Source: Microthrixaceae bacterium (lineage in GTDB: Bacteria > Actinomycetota > Acidimicrobiia > Acidimicrobiales > Microtrichaceae). Taken from it: DNA of 64,000 bases. The notes beneath the pieces were generated by a model. The model had not been told where the DNA came from. It saw only the letters and a list, made by a program, of their open reading frames with translations, and did no database searches. Below, one piece after another: positions 42,047-51,116 of the stretch. Within the stretch, counting starts at the first letter, position 1. Every line of letters begins with the position of its first letter. The translations under genes were made by a program, and so were the position numbers. Location of the stretch: NCBI GenBank assembly GCA_020637215.1, contig JACJWI010000001.1:310001-374000 (forward strand), in the 5' to 3' direction.

Positions 42047-42706
42047 ATGAGCGCACGTCCCACCCCCACCGAGCCCACCGGCGGGCCCCTGACGCAGCGT
42101 CAGCACGACGTGCTCGCCTTCATCGAGAAGACCGTCAGCGAGCGCGGCTACCCACCGTCTGTGCGGGAGATCGGCGAGGGGGTCGGCCTTGCCTCCCCGT
42201 CGACCGTGCACAGCCACCTCCACACCCTGCAGAAGCTGGGATACCTGCGCCGCGACCCCACCAAGCCCCGGGCGATCGAGGTCACCGCCGACACCGCCAG
42301 CGGGACCACGGCCGAACGCCGGCCGACCCGTCACGTCCCCCTGATCGGCGACGTCGCGGCCGGGACCGGGGTTCTCGCCCAGGAGCAGGTCGAGGAGCTC
42401 CTCCCGCTGCCGGCCGACTTCTGCGGCGACGGCGAGCTGTTCATGCTGCGGGTCCGGGGCGACTCCATGATCGACGCCGGAATCCTCGACGGCGACTTCG
42501 TCGTCGCCCGGGTCCAGGACAAGGTCTCCAACGGCGACATCGTCGTCGCCGGGATCCCCGGAGAAGAGGCGACGGTCAAGACCTTCACCCGTTCAGGGTC
42601 CAGGATCACGCTCCTGCCTGCGAACGAGCGACTCGAGCCGATGGAGTTCCCCGCGGCCGACGTGACCGTGTTCGGTCGGGTCGTCACCGTCCTCCGCAAG
42701 CTCTGA
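42047..42706 (+). CDS. lexA: LexA repressor
   Basis: This 219-residue SOS repressor has an N-terminal winged helix (LTQRQHDVLAFIEK, SPSTVHSHLHTLQKLG), the Ala-Gly self-cleavage site in DVAAGTGVL, the catalytic Ser in RGDSMIDAGILDGD and the Lys in the EEATVKTF segment. RecA filaments trigger its autocleavage. The ATG at 42047 has GGGAGG six bases upstream; the last SOS box ends 15 bases before it. Confidence 0.97.
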   Translation: MSARPTPTEPTGGPLTQRQHDVLAFIEKTVSERGYPPSVREIGEGVGLASPSTVHSHLHTLQKLGYLRRDPTKPRAIEVTADTASGTTAERRPTRHVPLIGDVAAGTGVLAQEQVEELLPLPADFCGDGELFMLRVRGDSMIDAGILDGDFVVARVQDKVSNGDIVVAGIPGEEATVKTFTRSGSRITLLPANERLEPMEFPAADVTVFGRVVTVLRKL

Positions 42707-42759
42707 GGTCACCAGCTCCCCGCTCGACGGCCGCAAGGTCTGGGAGTCGGCGGGCCCGA

Positions 42760-43902
42760 TCAGTTGGCGTGCAGGGCCTCGTTGAGGCCCTCCTGCCACG
42801 TGCCCTCCCGCGGAAGCACCTCCACCGCTCCGCTGATCGAGTTCCGGCGGAACAGCAGATCGGGTGATCCGCTCAGGTCCTTGGCCTTGTGCCGAGTTCC
42901 GTCCGGGAGGGTCACGACCGTCCCCGCGGTGACGTAGAGGCCCGCTTCGACGATGCACCCGTCGCCGAGCGAGATGCCGATGCCCGCGTTCGCTCCGATC
43001 AGGCAGCGCTCCCCCACCTCGATGACCTCCTTGCCACCGCCGGACAGGGTGCCCATGATCGAGCACCCTCCACCCAGGTCGGTGTCAGCGCCGACGACGA
43101 CCCCGGCGGAGATCCGGCCCTCGACCATGCACGGGCCGAGAGTGCCGGCGTTGAAGTTGACGAAGCCCTCGTGCATCACGGTGGTGCCCTCGGCCAGATG
43201 CGCACCCAGGCGCACCCGCTCGGCGTCAGCGATGCGCACGCCGGCGGGCACCACGTAGTCGACCATCCGCGGGAACTTGTCGACGCTGGTGACGCCCACG
43301 GCCCCGCCGGCGCTGCGGATCACGCGTTGCGCCCCCGGGAACGAGGCGACGTCGCACGGGCCCATCGTCGTCCACACGACGTTGGCCAGCAGCCCGAACT
43401 GGCCGTCGAGGTTCACGCCGTGGGGTGCCACCTTCCGGGACGACAGCAGGTGGAGTCGTAGGTAGACGTCGTGGGCATCGATCGGAGCGTCATCGAGCGC
43501 AGCGATCGAGGTGAACACGACGACCTTGCGCACCGGCAGAGCGTTGGGCCGCTCGACCAGGCCGGCCAGGTCCTCGAGCACGGCCAGGTTCGGGTGCGCA
43601 TGCAGTTCGTCACGGAAGATCTCCGACCGGGCTCGCATCTCGTCGACGTGCGCCGCGGTCAGCCGCACGGTGCCGGTCGGAGCACCCGTCCCGCACACGT
43701 CGTGCAGCGCGGCCGCGAACCCGATGTTCTCGGCCAGGTTGATCGAGGCGAACCAGGTGTCGAGGACCGCGCCGTCGGCATCGGCGATCGTGGCCACGCC
43801 GAGCCCGAACGCCGCGGGTTCGGTGAACTCCGGACGGGCCAGCGCGGCAGCCACCATCTGCTCGAAGGCATCACGGGTCATCGGTCGGTTGGGGTCGGAC
43901 AC
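42760..43902 (-). CDS. dapD: 2,3,4,5-tetrahydropyridine-2,6-dicarboxylate N-succinyltransferase (actinobacterial type)
   Basis: This left-handed beta-helix enzyme adds a succinyl group in lysine/diaminopimelate synthesis. The C-terminal hexapeptide region holds FNAGTLGPCMVEGRISAG and MGTLSGGGKEVIEVG, characteristic of the Mycobacterium/Corynebacterium form. At 380 residues it is longer than the 300-320 usual there, with an extended N-terminal domain. GGAG six bases before the GTG at 43902 supports the start; an ATG at 43881 is the alternative. It lies directly downstream of dapE, with a shared repeat element between them. Confidence 0.92.
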   Translation of the reverse strand: MSDPNRPMTRDAFEQMVAAALARPEFTEPAAFGLGVATIADADGAVLDTWFASINLAENIGFAAALHDVCGTGAPTGTVRLTAAHVDEMRARSEIFRDELHAHPNLAVLEDLAGLVERPNALPVRKVVVFTSIAALDDAPIDAHDVYLRLHLLSSRKVAPHGVNLDGQFGLLANVVWTTMGPCDVASFPGAQRVIRSAGGAVGVTSVDKFPRMVDYVVPAGVRIADAERVRLGAHLAEGTTVMHEGFVNFNAGTLGPCMVEGRISAGVVVGADTDLGGGCSIMGTLSGGGKEVIEVGERCLIGANAGIGISLGDGCIVEAGLYVTAGTVVTLPDGTRHKAKDLSGSPDLLFRRNSISGAVEVLPREGTWQEGLNEALHAN

Positions 43903-43931
43903 AGGGTTCTCCGGATTTCTGGGGGCGCGAT

Positions 43932-43964
43932 AACGACAAGGTATGTCGGTGCGGACCCCTATAT
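43932..43964 (-). repeat. 33-bp element at the 3' end of dapE, copy 1
   Basis: This sequence is 30/33 identical to 54801-54833 at the 3' end of cinA, in the same orientation and same position relative to the stop codon. On the gene strand it begins ATATAG (Ile codon plus stop), then GGGGTCC, then a small hairpin CGACA-TACCT-TGTCG. It ends 30 bases before the dapD start. Confidence 0.8.
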
Positions 43965-45032
43965 GTGGGTGAGGAGGTCGGTCAGGACGGCGAAGGTGCG
44001 ATCGAGGCTGGATCGGTGGACCCGCTCGTCCCTGGTGTGGGCCAGGGTTGCGTCTCCTGGACCCAGGTTGATCGCCGGCACCCCCCATGCGGTGAAGCGG
44101 GCGACGTCGGTCCATCCGAGCTTGGCCCGGACCTCGAGACCGTGTCGCTCGACCAGACCGGCGACGAGCGGGTGCTCCAACGCCGGGTAGGCGGCCGGCG
44201 ATCGGTCGAGCACCTCGACGGTGTCGCCGTCCTCGAGGATCGGGGCGAGCACCGACCGGACGTGGGCCTCGGCGCCGGCCAGGTCACGGTCCGGGGCGAA
44301 CCGGTGGACGATGTCGACCGTCGCCCGGTCCGGCACGACGTTGCCGGCCACCCCACCCTCGACGTGGGTGGCGAGCAGCGCCTCGTGGAACCGGCAACCG
44401 ACGATCTCGGGTCGGCGGGGCTCGTAGTCGTCGAGGACGGCCAGCAGTCGGCCGAGGCGGTGCACGGCGTTGCGCCCCATCCAGGCCCGGGCCGCATGCG
44501 CCCGGACCCCGGTGAGGGTCACCCGCATCCGGATCACCCCCTGGCATCCGGCCTCGACCGCTCCGTCGGTCGGCTCGCCGAGGACGGCGACGTCACCGAG
44601 GAGGAGCGACGGATCGTGCGCCTCGATCTCGAGCAGACCAGACCGGTCCGCAGCGATCTCCTCCCTCGCGTAGAACACATAGGTCACGTCGAGCGGCGGC
44701 TCACGATGACGCCGGGCCAGCTCCGACATGACGGCGAGACCACCCTTCATGTCGGCGGACCCCAGGCCCCACAGGACGTCGCCGTCGATCCGCGGCGTCT
44801 CGTTGCCGTTCGCCGGCACCGTGTCGGTGTGGCCGCCGAGCACCACCCGCTGAGCTCGGCCGAGTTGCGTGCGGGCGACCACGTTGTCGCCGATGCGGTG
44901 AACCTCGAGGTGCGGGAGCGTCCGCATCTCGGCCTCGATCCGATCGGCCAGGTCCCCCTCGGAGCAGCTCTCGGAGCGGACCGCGACGAGCTCGGCGGTC
45001 TGCTCCAGCAGGTCGGGTGGTCCGTCGGTCAC
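43959..45032 (-). CDS. dapE: Succinyl-diaminopimelate desuccinylase
   Basis: This 357-residue M20-family metallohydrolase removes succinate from N-succinyl-LL-diaminopimelate. Metal-binding segments are GGHTDTVPANG, GSADMKGG, REEIAADRSG and GEPTDG. The GTG at 45032 follows a TAGACA seven bases upstream, possibly leaderless. dapD lies 57 bases downstream. Its stop codon is inside a 33-bp repeat element shared with cinA. Confidence 0.92.
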   Translation of the reverse strand: MTDGPPDLLEQTAELVAVRSESCSEGDLADRIEAEMRTLPHLEVHRIGDNVVARTQLGRAQRVVLGGHTDTVPANGNETPRIDGDVLWGLGSADMKGGLAVMSELARRHREPPLDVTYVFYAREEIAADRSGLLEIEAHDPSLLLGDVAVLGEPTDGAVEAGCQGVIRMRVTLTGVRAHAARAWMGRNAVHRLGRLLAVLDDYEPRRPEIVGCRFHEALLATHVEGGVAGNVVPDRATVDIVHRFAPDRDLAGAEAHVRSVLAPILEDGDTVEVLDRSPAAYPALEHPLVAGLVERHGLEVRAKLGWTDVARFTAWGVPAINLGPGDATLAHTRDERVHRSSLDRTFAVLTDLLTHI

Positions 45033-45104
45033 GGCCGAGTGTCTACACGGCGACCGCACCGGGTGACGACCGGGATCGCCCCGACGAGCGCTGCCGGGAC
45101 GGAC

Positions 45105-45884
45105 TCAGGTCGGAGGCGGCGGCGGCGGGGTTCCCGGAGGCGGGGGTGCTGGCGTTCCCGGAGCCGGAGGAGACGGAGGAGGAGGCGGTGCGCTCGGGGG
45201 ACCGGCCGGCGGGGTGTAGCCGCCCGGAGCGGGCGGAGCCGCAGGTGGGGTGTAGCCGCCCGGCGACGGTGGGGCACCCGGGTTGAACCCGCCCGGCGGC
45301 GGGGGAACGGCTCCGGCCGAGGCGACGGCGGCACCGCCGGGCCCGTTGCGCTTCTTCCAGCCCGACCGCTTCACCAGACCGACGATCGTGCAGATGATGC
45401 CGATGACGAAGAACAGCATCCCGGCACCGATCCCGGCCAGACCCCCGATCACCGTCGAGAAGCCCGGGAACGGGATCACCAGGTAGGAACCGCCGTCACC
45501 CACGCCCCGACAGGTGACGCTGTAGGACTGATCGGGATCGGTGTCGAAGGTGAAGGCCAGATCGAAGTCCCGGCCGTCGGTCTGCACGTTGCCGGTCGTG
45601 CCGCTGCCCGGCGACGAGAACGACATGGTCGATCCGCTGCCGTCGGTCCCTTCACACGTGGTCGACGTCGGATCGGTGGTGAGGATGGCGCCCATCGAAC
45701 CGGTGGCGGTGAAGGTCGTCTCGGTACCGAGGGGCGTCTCGCCGCCCTGGTCGACCGACTTCTGGAGGTCGTTGACGAAGCTGGCGCATCCGAACGCACC
45801 GGCGCCGCACCCTGCCAACGAGAGCACGAGGAAGATGACTCCGGTCAGCAACCAGCCCTTGGGGGGTGTGGGTCCATCGGCCAT
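45105..45884 (-). CDS. Membrane protein with proline-rich tail, unknown function
   Basis: A 259-residue protein with an N-terminal membrane segment ending in a lipobox-like LSLAGCGAGAFGC, an extracytoplasmic beta-rich domain of about 110 residues with two cysteines (TTCEGTDG, VTCRGVGD), a second membrane helix (GIGAGMLFFVIGIICTIVGL), and a long Pro/Gly-rich cytoplasmic tail with GGYTPPA repeats. AGGAGGG lies five bases before the ATG. It stands between dapE and dapC but shows no link to lysine synthesis. Confidence 0.78.
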   Translation of the reverse strand: MADGPTPPKGWLLTGVIFLVLSLAGCGAGAFGCASFVNDLQKSVDQGGETPLGTETTFTATGSMGAILTTDPTSTTCEGTDGSGSTMSFSSPGSGTTGNVQTDGRDFDLAFTFDTDPDQSYSVTCRGVGDGGSYLVIPFPGFSTVIGGLAGIGAGMLFFVIGIICTIVGLVKRSGWKKRNGPGGAAVASAGAVPPPPGGFNPGAPPSPGGYTPPAAPPAPGGYTPPAGPPSAPPPPPSPPAPGTPAPPPPGTPPPPPPT

Positions 45885-46050
45885 GGTGGCCCTCCTGGGA
45901 TCAGCGGGGTGTCGGATCGTGACGACCCGTCCCCCCAGTATCACGGCTGCGACGCGGTCGGCGGTGGAATGTCCGGTCCCCGAACGAATCGTGGCGGATC
46001 GTCGGCCGGCCGACGCATCGTCAGCTGGCGCATCGTCGACGGCGGCTCGG

Positions 46051-47205
46051 TCAGGCTCGAAGCGTCCCGGCGCGGCGCTCGAGCAGGTCCAGCGCTGCGT
46101 CGGGCTGCACCAGCGCCAGCCGGACGTGGCCCGATGCCGCGTGTCCGTAGAACTCGCCCGGGGACGAGACGATCCCGAGCTCGGCCGCCAGTCTCTGCGC
46201 CAGTCGCCAGGCGTCGCCGTCGGGGGCGGGGACCCAGAGGTAGAAGCCTCCGTCGGGGAGCGGTGCGGCGATCCCGATCCCCTCCAGGATCCCGGCCATG
46301 CGCGCGAGGCGCATCCTGTAGCGCTCCCGCTGCACGTCGACGTCGCGCTGATCGCCGAGGGCGACGACGGCGGCGGCCTGGGCCGGACCGGGGACCATGA
46401 AGCCGGCGTGCTTGCGGACCTCCTGGAGGTAGTGCACCAGTTCGGGATCACCGGCGTAGAAGCCGACCCGCAACCCGGCCAGGTTCGACCGCTTCGACAG
46501 GGAGTGCACCGCCACGACGCCCTCGGTTCCCGACGAGAGCACCGTGGCACCCGGAGCCTGACCGGGGCGGGCCGGCGGTCCGCTCCAGGTGAACTCGACG
46601 TAGCACTCGTCGCTGAACACCGGGACCCGGTGGCGGCGCCCCCACTCGGCCACGGCGGTCAGGTCGTCGAGCCCGCCGGCGGGGTTCCCGGGGGTGTTCG
46701 CCCACAGGCACAGCGCCCGGGCCGCGTCCGCGGGGTCGATGTGGGACAGGTCGAGGCGCCAGCGGTCGTCCATCGGAACCGGGACCGCCCGGCAGCCGGC
46801 CAGGGTGGCGCCCATCGCGTAGCTCGGGTAGCTCACCTCGGGGTACAGGACGGTGTCACGGGACGGGTCGCGGAGCCGCAGCCAGTGCGGGAGCCCGGCC
46901 ACGAGCTCCTTGGTGCCGATCGCGGCGCCGACATCGGAGGGGTCGACGCCGACACCGAAGCGTCGGTCGAACCACTCGGCCACCGCGGCGCGCAGCGCCT
47001 CGGTGCCGATCGAGGGCGGATAGCCCCGTTCGGTACCCGAGGACGCGAGAGCGTCGAGCACCGCCGGGGCCGGGGGGTCGCCAGGGGTTCCGATCGACAG
47101 GTCGACGGCGCCGCCGTCGTGTGCGGTGGCCGCCGCGACGATGTCGGCCAGGCGGTCGTACGGGTAGGGCGGCGGCACGAAGCCGCCCGCGGTGGAGGTG
47201 ATCAC
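46051..47205 (-). CDS. dapC: Succinyldiaminopimelate aminotransferase
   Basis: This 384-residue fold-type I aminotransferase makes N-succinyl-diaminopimelate. Signature segments are LWANTPGNPAGG, the aspartate in FSDECYVEF, and the PLP lysine in SLSKRSNLAGLRVGF. The genomic context (dapD, dapE, dapF nearby) supports DapC over other class I aminotransferases. The GTG start at 47205 overlaps the hflX stop (GTGA), so it is the last gene of a six-gene coupled operon starting at miaB. Confidence 0.9.
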   Translation of the reverse strand: MITSTAGGFVPPPYPYDRLADIVAAATAHDGGAVDLSIGTPGDPPAPAVLDALASSGTERGYPPSIGTEALRAAVAEWFDRRFGVGVDPSDVGAAIGTKELVAGLPHWLRLRDPSRDTVLYPEVSYPSYAMGATLAGCRAVPVPMDDRWRLDLSHIDPADAARALCLWANTPGNPAGGLDDLTAVAEWGRRHRVPVFSDECYVEFTWSGPPARPGQAPGATVLSSGTEGVVAVHSLSKRSNLAGLRVGFYAGDPELVHYLQEVRKHAGFMVPGPAQAAAVVALGDQRDVDVQRERYRMRLARMAGILEGIGIAAPLPDGGFYLWVPAPDGDAWRLAQRLAAELGIVSSPGEFYGHAASGHVRLALVQPDAALDLLERRAGTLRA

Positions 47206-48608
47206 GAGGCGCGGTCCAGGACGAACTCGGCGAATCGGGGCGCGCTGTCCTCGGCGATCCGCGCCGAGATCATCACCCCGTCGTCGGTGGGCGTCTCGGT
47301 GATGACCTCGCCGGCCCGGTGCAGCGCGGCGATCACGTCGCTGCGCTCGTAGGGGACGAACAGCTCGACCGCCGGCAGCAGGGCGCGGAGCCGATCACCG
47401 ATGCGCAGCAGCAGGTCGTCGATCCCCTGGCCGGTCGTCGCGGAGATCACCACCGAGCCCGGATGTCGGGCCGAGCAGCGAGCCGCTCCCGGTCCCCGGT
47501 CGGCCTTGTTGAACACCAGGAGCTCCGGTCGGATGCGGGACGGGTCGCCGTCCGGGGCGATCTCGGCCAGGACCGTGCGCACGGCGTCGATGTTCCCGTC
47601 GGGATCGACCGCGGACCCGTCGACGACGTGGACGAGCAGGTCGGCCTGGTTGGCGACGTCGAGGGTGGAACGGAACGCCTCGACCAGCTGGTGGGGTAGT
47701 TTGCGCACGAAGCCGACGGTGTCGGTCAACAGGACGGACTCGCCGCCGGGCAGCTGCAGGCGGCGGGTGGTGGCGTCGAGGGTGGCGAAGAGCCGGTCCT
47801 CGACGAGCACCCCGGACCCGCTCAGACGGTTGAGCAGGGTCGACTTGCCGGCGTTGGTGTAGCCGACGATCACCACCTCGGGCAGTCCGGAGCGGCGCCG
47901 GGACTTGCGTTGGGTGGCCCGGGTCCCGGCGATCCTACGTAGGTCTGCCTCCAGCTTGTGGACCTGGCGGGTGATGCGTCGGCGGTCGATCTCGAGCTGC
48001 GTCTCGCCGGGGCCCCGCCGCGTGCCCACACCGCCGGCCTGCTGGGACAACGATCCGCCCCGACCCCGCAGCCGGGGCAGCCGGTAGCGGAACATGGCGA
48101 GCTGCACCTGGGCCTTGCCCTCCTGGCTGTGGGCGTTCTGGCCGAAGATGTCGAGGATCACCGCGGTGCGGTCGATGGCGGTCCGCCCGAGCAGCTTCTC
48201 GAGGTTGCGCTGCTGGGCGGGTGACAGCTCGTCGTCGAACACGACGGTGTCGCAGTCGGTCGCCTCGGCGACGCGCCGGATCTCCTCGGCCTTTCCGGAC
48301 CCGACGTAGGTGGCGGGATCCGGCGCGGACCGGCGCTGCACGACGCGGCCCACGACGTCGGCACCCGCGGTGTCGACCAGCAGCTCGAGCTCGTCGAGGG
48401 ACTCGTCGAGGACGTCGTCGGAGACTCCGGGGAGGGCGACTCCGACCAGAACGATCCGCTCCCGGAAGGTTCGTTCGATGAATGCCCCGGACTCACCGCC
48501 GAACTCGCCGAACGCACCGCGGTGCGACTCGCCGACGGCGACGTCATCCCCGCCGATGCGGTCAGGATCGTGATCGATCTCGTCGGGGTCGGGAGTCCTG
48601 GCGGTCAC
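47202..48608 (-). CDS. hflX: GTPase HflX
   Basis: This 468-residue ribosome-associated GTPase has an N-terminal domain (YVGSGKAEEI), the glycine-rich linker RLRGRGGSLSQQ and G-domain motifs GYTNAGKSTL (G1), DTVGF (G3) and NKAD (G4). It splits stalled ribosomes after stress. An acidic N-terminal extension of about 40 residues precedes the conserved part. Start and stop overlap both neighbours by four bases. Confidence 0.95.
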   Translation of the reverse strand: MTARTPDPDEIDHDPDRIGGDDVAVGESHRGAFGEFGGESGAFIERTFRERIVLVGVALPGVSDDVLDESLDELELLVDTAGADVVGRVVQRRSAPDPATYVGSGKAEEIRRVAEATDCDTVVFDDELSPAQQRNLEKLLGRTAIDRTAVILDIFGQNAHSQEGKAQVQLAMFRYRLPRLRGRGGSLSQQAGGVGTRRGPGETQLEIDRRRITRQVHKLEADLRRIAGTRATQRKSRRRSGLPEVVIVGYTNAGKSTLLNRLSGSGVLVEDRLFATLDATTRRLQLPGGESVLLTDTVGFVRKLPHQLVEAFRSTLDVANQADLLVHVVDGSAVDPDGNIDAVRTVLAEIAPDGDPSRIRPELLVFNKADRGPGAARCSARHPGSVVISATTGQGIDDLLLRIGDRLRALLPAVELFVPYERSDVIAALHRAGEVITETPTDDGVMISARIAEDSAPRFAEFVLDRAS

Positions 48609-49414
48609 GGGACCACCACCTCGGCCACGAACGTCGACGGGCCGGTGAGCAGCGCCCGGGTCCCGTCGAGGTCCACCACCGCCTCGCCGCCGGGCATGTG
48701 CACCCGGACGTGCGGGCCGACCTCACCCCACCGATGGGCGGCGACCGCGGCCGCGACCGCCCCCGACCCGCAGGCCTGGGTGAGTCCGACCCCGCGCTCC
48801 CACACCCGTAGACGCAGGTCCTGAGCCGAGTCCACCACCACGCCGTGGACGTTGATCCCGGCGTCGAAGCTCTCCTCCACGCGGGGACCGACCTCGCTCA
48901 GGTCGAGGTCGTCGAGGTCGTCGACGAGCAGCACCAGGTGCGGGTTGCCGATGTCGACCGTGGCCCGGGCCCGGGCCGAGACCTCCTGGGCCTCGGCGCT
49001 CGGCACGGGGCCGTCGGACGGCTCCCCCATGTCGACCTGGATCCACAGCTCGCCGTCCACGCTGCCCTTCACCGTGCGCAGGTGGCGGACGCCTCCGGCG
49101 GTCTCGACCAGGACGTCGCCCTCGTCGCGACCCTCGTGGCGCAGCACCGCCTGGGCCAGGCAACGGATCCCGTTGCCGGAGATCTCGGCCTCGGAGCCGT
49201 CGGCGTTGAGCAGGACCATGTGGACGTCCGCCTCGTCACCACCCGGAGCCAGGCCGTAGATGAGGCCGTCGGCACCGATGCCGGTGTGGCGGGCGCACAG
49301 GGCGCGGGCGACGTCGGGATCGGGGGTCAGAGGATGCTCGGCGTCGGGGTGATCGGCGGCCAGGGCGATCAGGAAGTCGTTGCCGAGGCCGTGGAACTTG
49401 GTCAGTCGCAACAC
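48605..49414 (-). CDS. dapF: Diaminopimelate epimerase
   Basis: This 269-residue enzyme converts LL- to meso-diaminopimelate for lysine and peptidoglycan. The two active-site cysteines are in GNGIRCLAQ and ACGSGAVA. The GTG at 49414 (LRLTKFHGLGNDF) overlaps the miaA 3' end by 13 bases and its stop overlaps the hflX GTG. TACCGT lies nine bases upstream of the start. Confidence 0.95.
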   Translation of the reverse strand: MLRLTKFHGLGNDFLIALAADHPDAEHPLTPDPDVARALCARHTGIGADGLIYGLAPGGDEADVHMVLLNADGSEAEISGNGIRCLAQAVLRHEGRDEGDVLVETAGGVRHLRTVKGSVDGELWIQVDMGEPSDGPVPSAEAQEVSARARATVDIGNPHLVLLVDDLDDLDLSEVGPRVEESFDAGINVHGVVVDSAQDLRLRVWERGVGLTQACGSGAVAAAVAAHRWGEVGPHVRVHMPGGEAVVDLDGTRALLTGPSTFVAEVVVP

Positions 49415-50418
49415 GATGGGTCCACGGTAGCGGCGGGGCCGGAGCCGGCTGCAGCGACTTGTGACCAGTACCCGAGCAGGTCCTCGGCGCAACGCTGCAC
49501 CGATGCTCCGTCCCCGCCGTCGCGCGCGCCGGGACGCGGGGCGTCGAACCAGCGGATCCGGGGGTCGCGGCCGAACCACCGCTGCTGGCGCACCGCGAAC
49601 CGCCGGGTCCGGGTCACCGCGGTGTCGATCGCCTCGTCGAGGGTGCACTCGCCGCGCCGGTGGGCGGCGAGCTCCCGGTAGCCGAGCGCCTCGCGTGCGG
49701 TGCGTGACCAACCCGCTCCGGCATCCAGCGCCGCCACCTCGTCGAGGAATCCCGCGTCCATCTGCCGGCGGTAGCGCTCAGCGATGCGCGGGCCGAGGTC
49801 GTCCCGGGGGACGGTGAGGCCGACCAGCACGAACGGCGTGGGCGGATAGGCGTCCATTCCGGGCCCCGACGCCGAGAACGGCCGACCGGAGCCGATCGTG
49901 ACCTCGAGCGCCCGCACGAGACGGCGTCGGTTGCCCGGCGGCACCCGGGACGCGGCGAGCGGGTCGAGAGCCTCGAGGCGGGCGGCGAGCTCCTCTGTGC
50001 CGAGCAGCTCCAGTTGGGCCGCCACCTCGGGATAGCGGCCGGGGAGGTCGAACCGGTCGACCACGGCTTGGACGTACAGGCCGGTCCCGCCGACCAGAAC
50101 CGCTGAGGCTCCCCGTGACGCGATGTCGCCGAGTGCGTCGTCGACCAGGCCGACGAACTCCTTGACCGAGAACTCGTCGGACGGGTCGATCACGTTCAGC
50201 AGGTGGTGCGGCACGCCGCCTCGCTCGGACTCGGTCGGAGTGGCCGTTCCGATGTCCATGCCCCGGTAGACCGCCATCGAGTCGCAGCTCACGATCTCGG
50301 TGGGGCGACCGACGGACGTGCGGAGTCGGGCGAGAGCGACCGCGACCGCCGACTTGCCCGACGCGGTGGGTCCGACCATGACCAGGTGGCGGCCAGGAGG
50401 GTGCTCGGCCGGTGTCAT
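49402..50418 (-). CDS. miaA: tRNA dimethylallyltransferase
   Basis: This 338-residue enzyme prenylates A37 of tRNAs reading UNN codons. The P-loop VGPTASGKSA, SCDSMAVYRGMDIGT and VGGTGLYVQA are diagnostic. Its product is the substrate of MiaB, encoded two genes upstream. ATGA overlap with the preceding 233-residue gene shows coupling. Confidence 0.95.
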   Translation of the reverse strand: MTPAEHPPGRHLVMVGPTASGKSAVAVALARLRTSVGRPTEIVSCDSMAVYRGMDIGTATPTESERGGVPHHLLNVIDPSDEFSVKEFVGLVDDALGDIASRGASAVLVGGTGLYVQAVVDRFDLPGRYPEVAAQLELLGTEELAARLEALDPLAASRVPPGNRRRLVRALEVTIGSGRPFSASGPGMDAYPPTPFVLVGLTVPRDDLGPRIAERYRRQMDAGFLDEVAALDAGAGWSRTAREALGYRELAAHRRGECTLDEAIDTAVTRTRRFAVRQQRWFGRDPRIRWFDAPRPGARDGGDGASVQRCAEDLLGYWSQVAAAGSGPAATVDPSCCD

Positions 50419-51116
50419 GGTTCCTCACCGACGTGATGATCCCGGTCGCCCTCCACGATGGCGGCGATCATCGACCACCAGTCGAGGAGGATCGGGTCGA
50501 CCACCTCGACTCCCTGGTCGCGGCGGCGAGTCCGGGAGTAGGCGTCGAGGAACGCGGGGACCGCCCCGGGACCGAAGGTGGACACGACGTCCGCGGCGGC
50601 GACGGCCAGGTCGCGGTGCGGATCGGCGACGGCGGCCCGGTCCTCGAGCCGGAACGGCGCCGACGGTCGGCCTGCGCTCCGCCGGTGCAGCCGGATGTTC
50701 GCCGCGGTGGCCACCAGCGGCTCCGCAATGTCGGAGCGCGGGAGCGCCAGGTTGGAGAAGCGGGCCCGGCCGATGGTCGGCACCGGTGGATTGGACCGGG
50801 CGCGGACCCGCTCGATTCCCGCATCCAGGGCGTCGAGGAGCCGGGCCGGCTCGACCCGCTCGAACGGCGACCCCGAGTGTGGCGTCCAACCTGACGCCAC
50901 GGCGTGACGGGCCCGATCGAGAGCATCGGAGGGGTCGAGTTCGGGACCGTCCCGACCCGGGTCGGGCGGGAGCCGGTCGTGACGGCGTGCCAGCGCCCGG
51001 GCCAACAGGTCGACGAGTGCGCCGGGATCCGGTGGGAGGTCATCGGGCGTGAGCACGCCGGGGGCGTCGGGCTCGGCCCGTGGTGCCGGCAGATCGCCCG
51101 CCGGCGTACCGCTCAC
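50415..51116 (-). CDS. Unknown protein with faint similarity to the C-lobe of phosphotransferase (APH-like) kinases
   Basis: A 233-residue protein between miaB and miaA, coupled to both (GTGA at its start, ATGA at its stop). Residues about 140-215 (DRAAVADPHRDLAVAAADVV, then GAVPAFLDAYSR, then LLDWWSMIAAI) recall the end of aminoglycoside-phosphotransferase-like folds, but the catalytic HxD and P-loop are absent, so kinase activity is unlikely. The N-terminal half is Asp/Pro-rich and not recognisable. The tight operon position suggests a role near tRNA modification; this is only inference. Confidence 0.7.
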   Translation of the reverse strand: MSGTPAGDLPAPRAEPDAPGVLTPDDLPPDPGALVDLLARALARRHDRLPPDPGRDGPELDPSDALDRARHAVASGWTPHSGSPFERVEPARLLDALDAGIERVRARSNPPVPTIGRARFSNLALPRSDIAEPLVATAANIRLHRRSAGRPSAPFRLEDRAAVADPHRDLAVAAADVVSTFGPGAVPAFLDAYSRTRRRDQGVEVVDPILLDWWSMIAAIVEGDRDHHVGEEP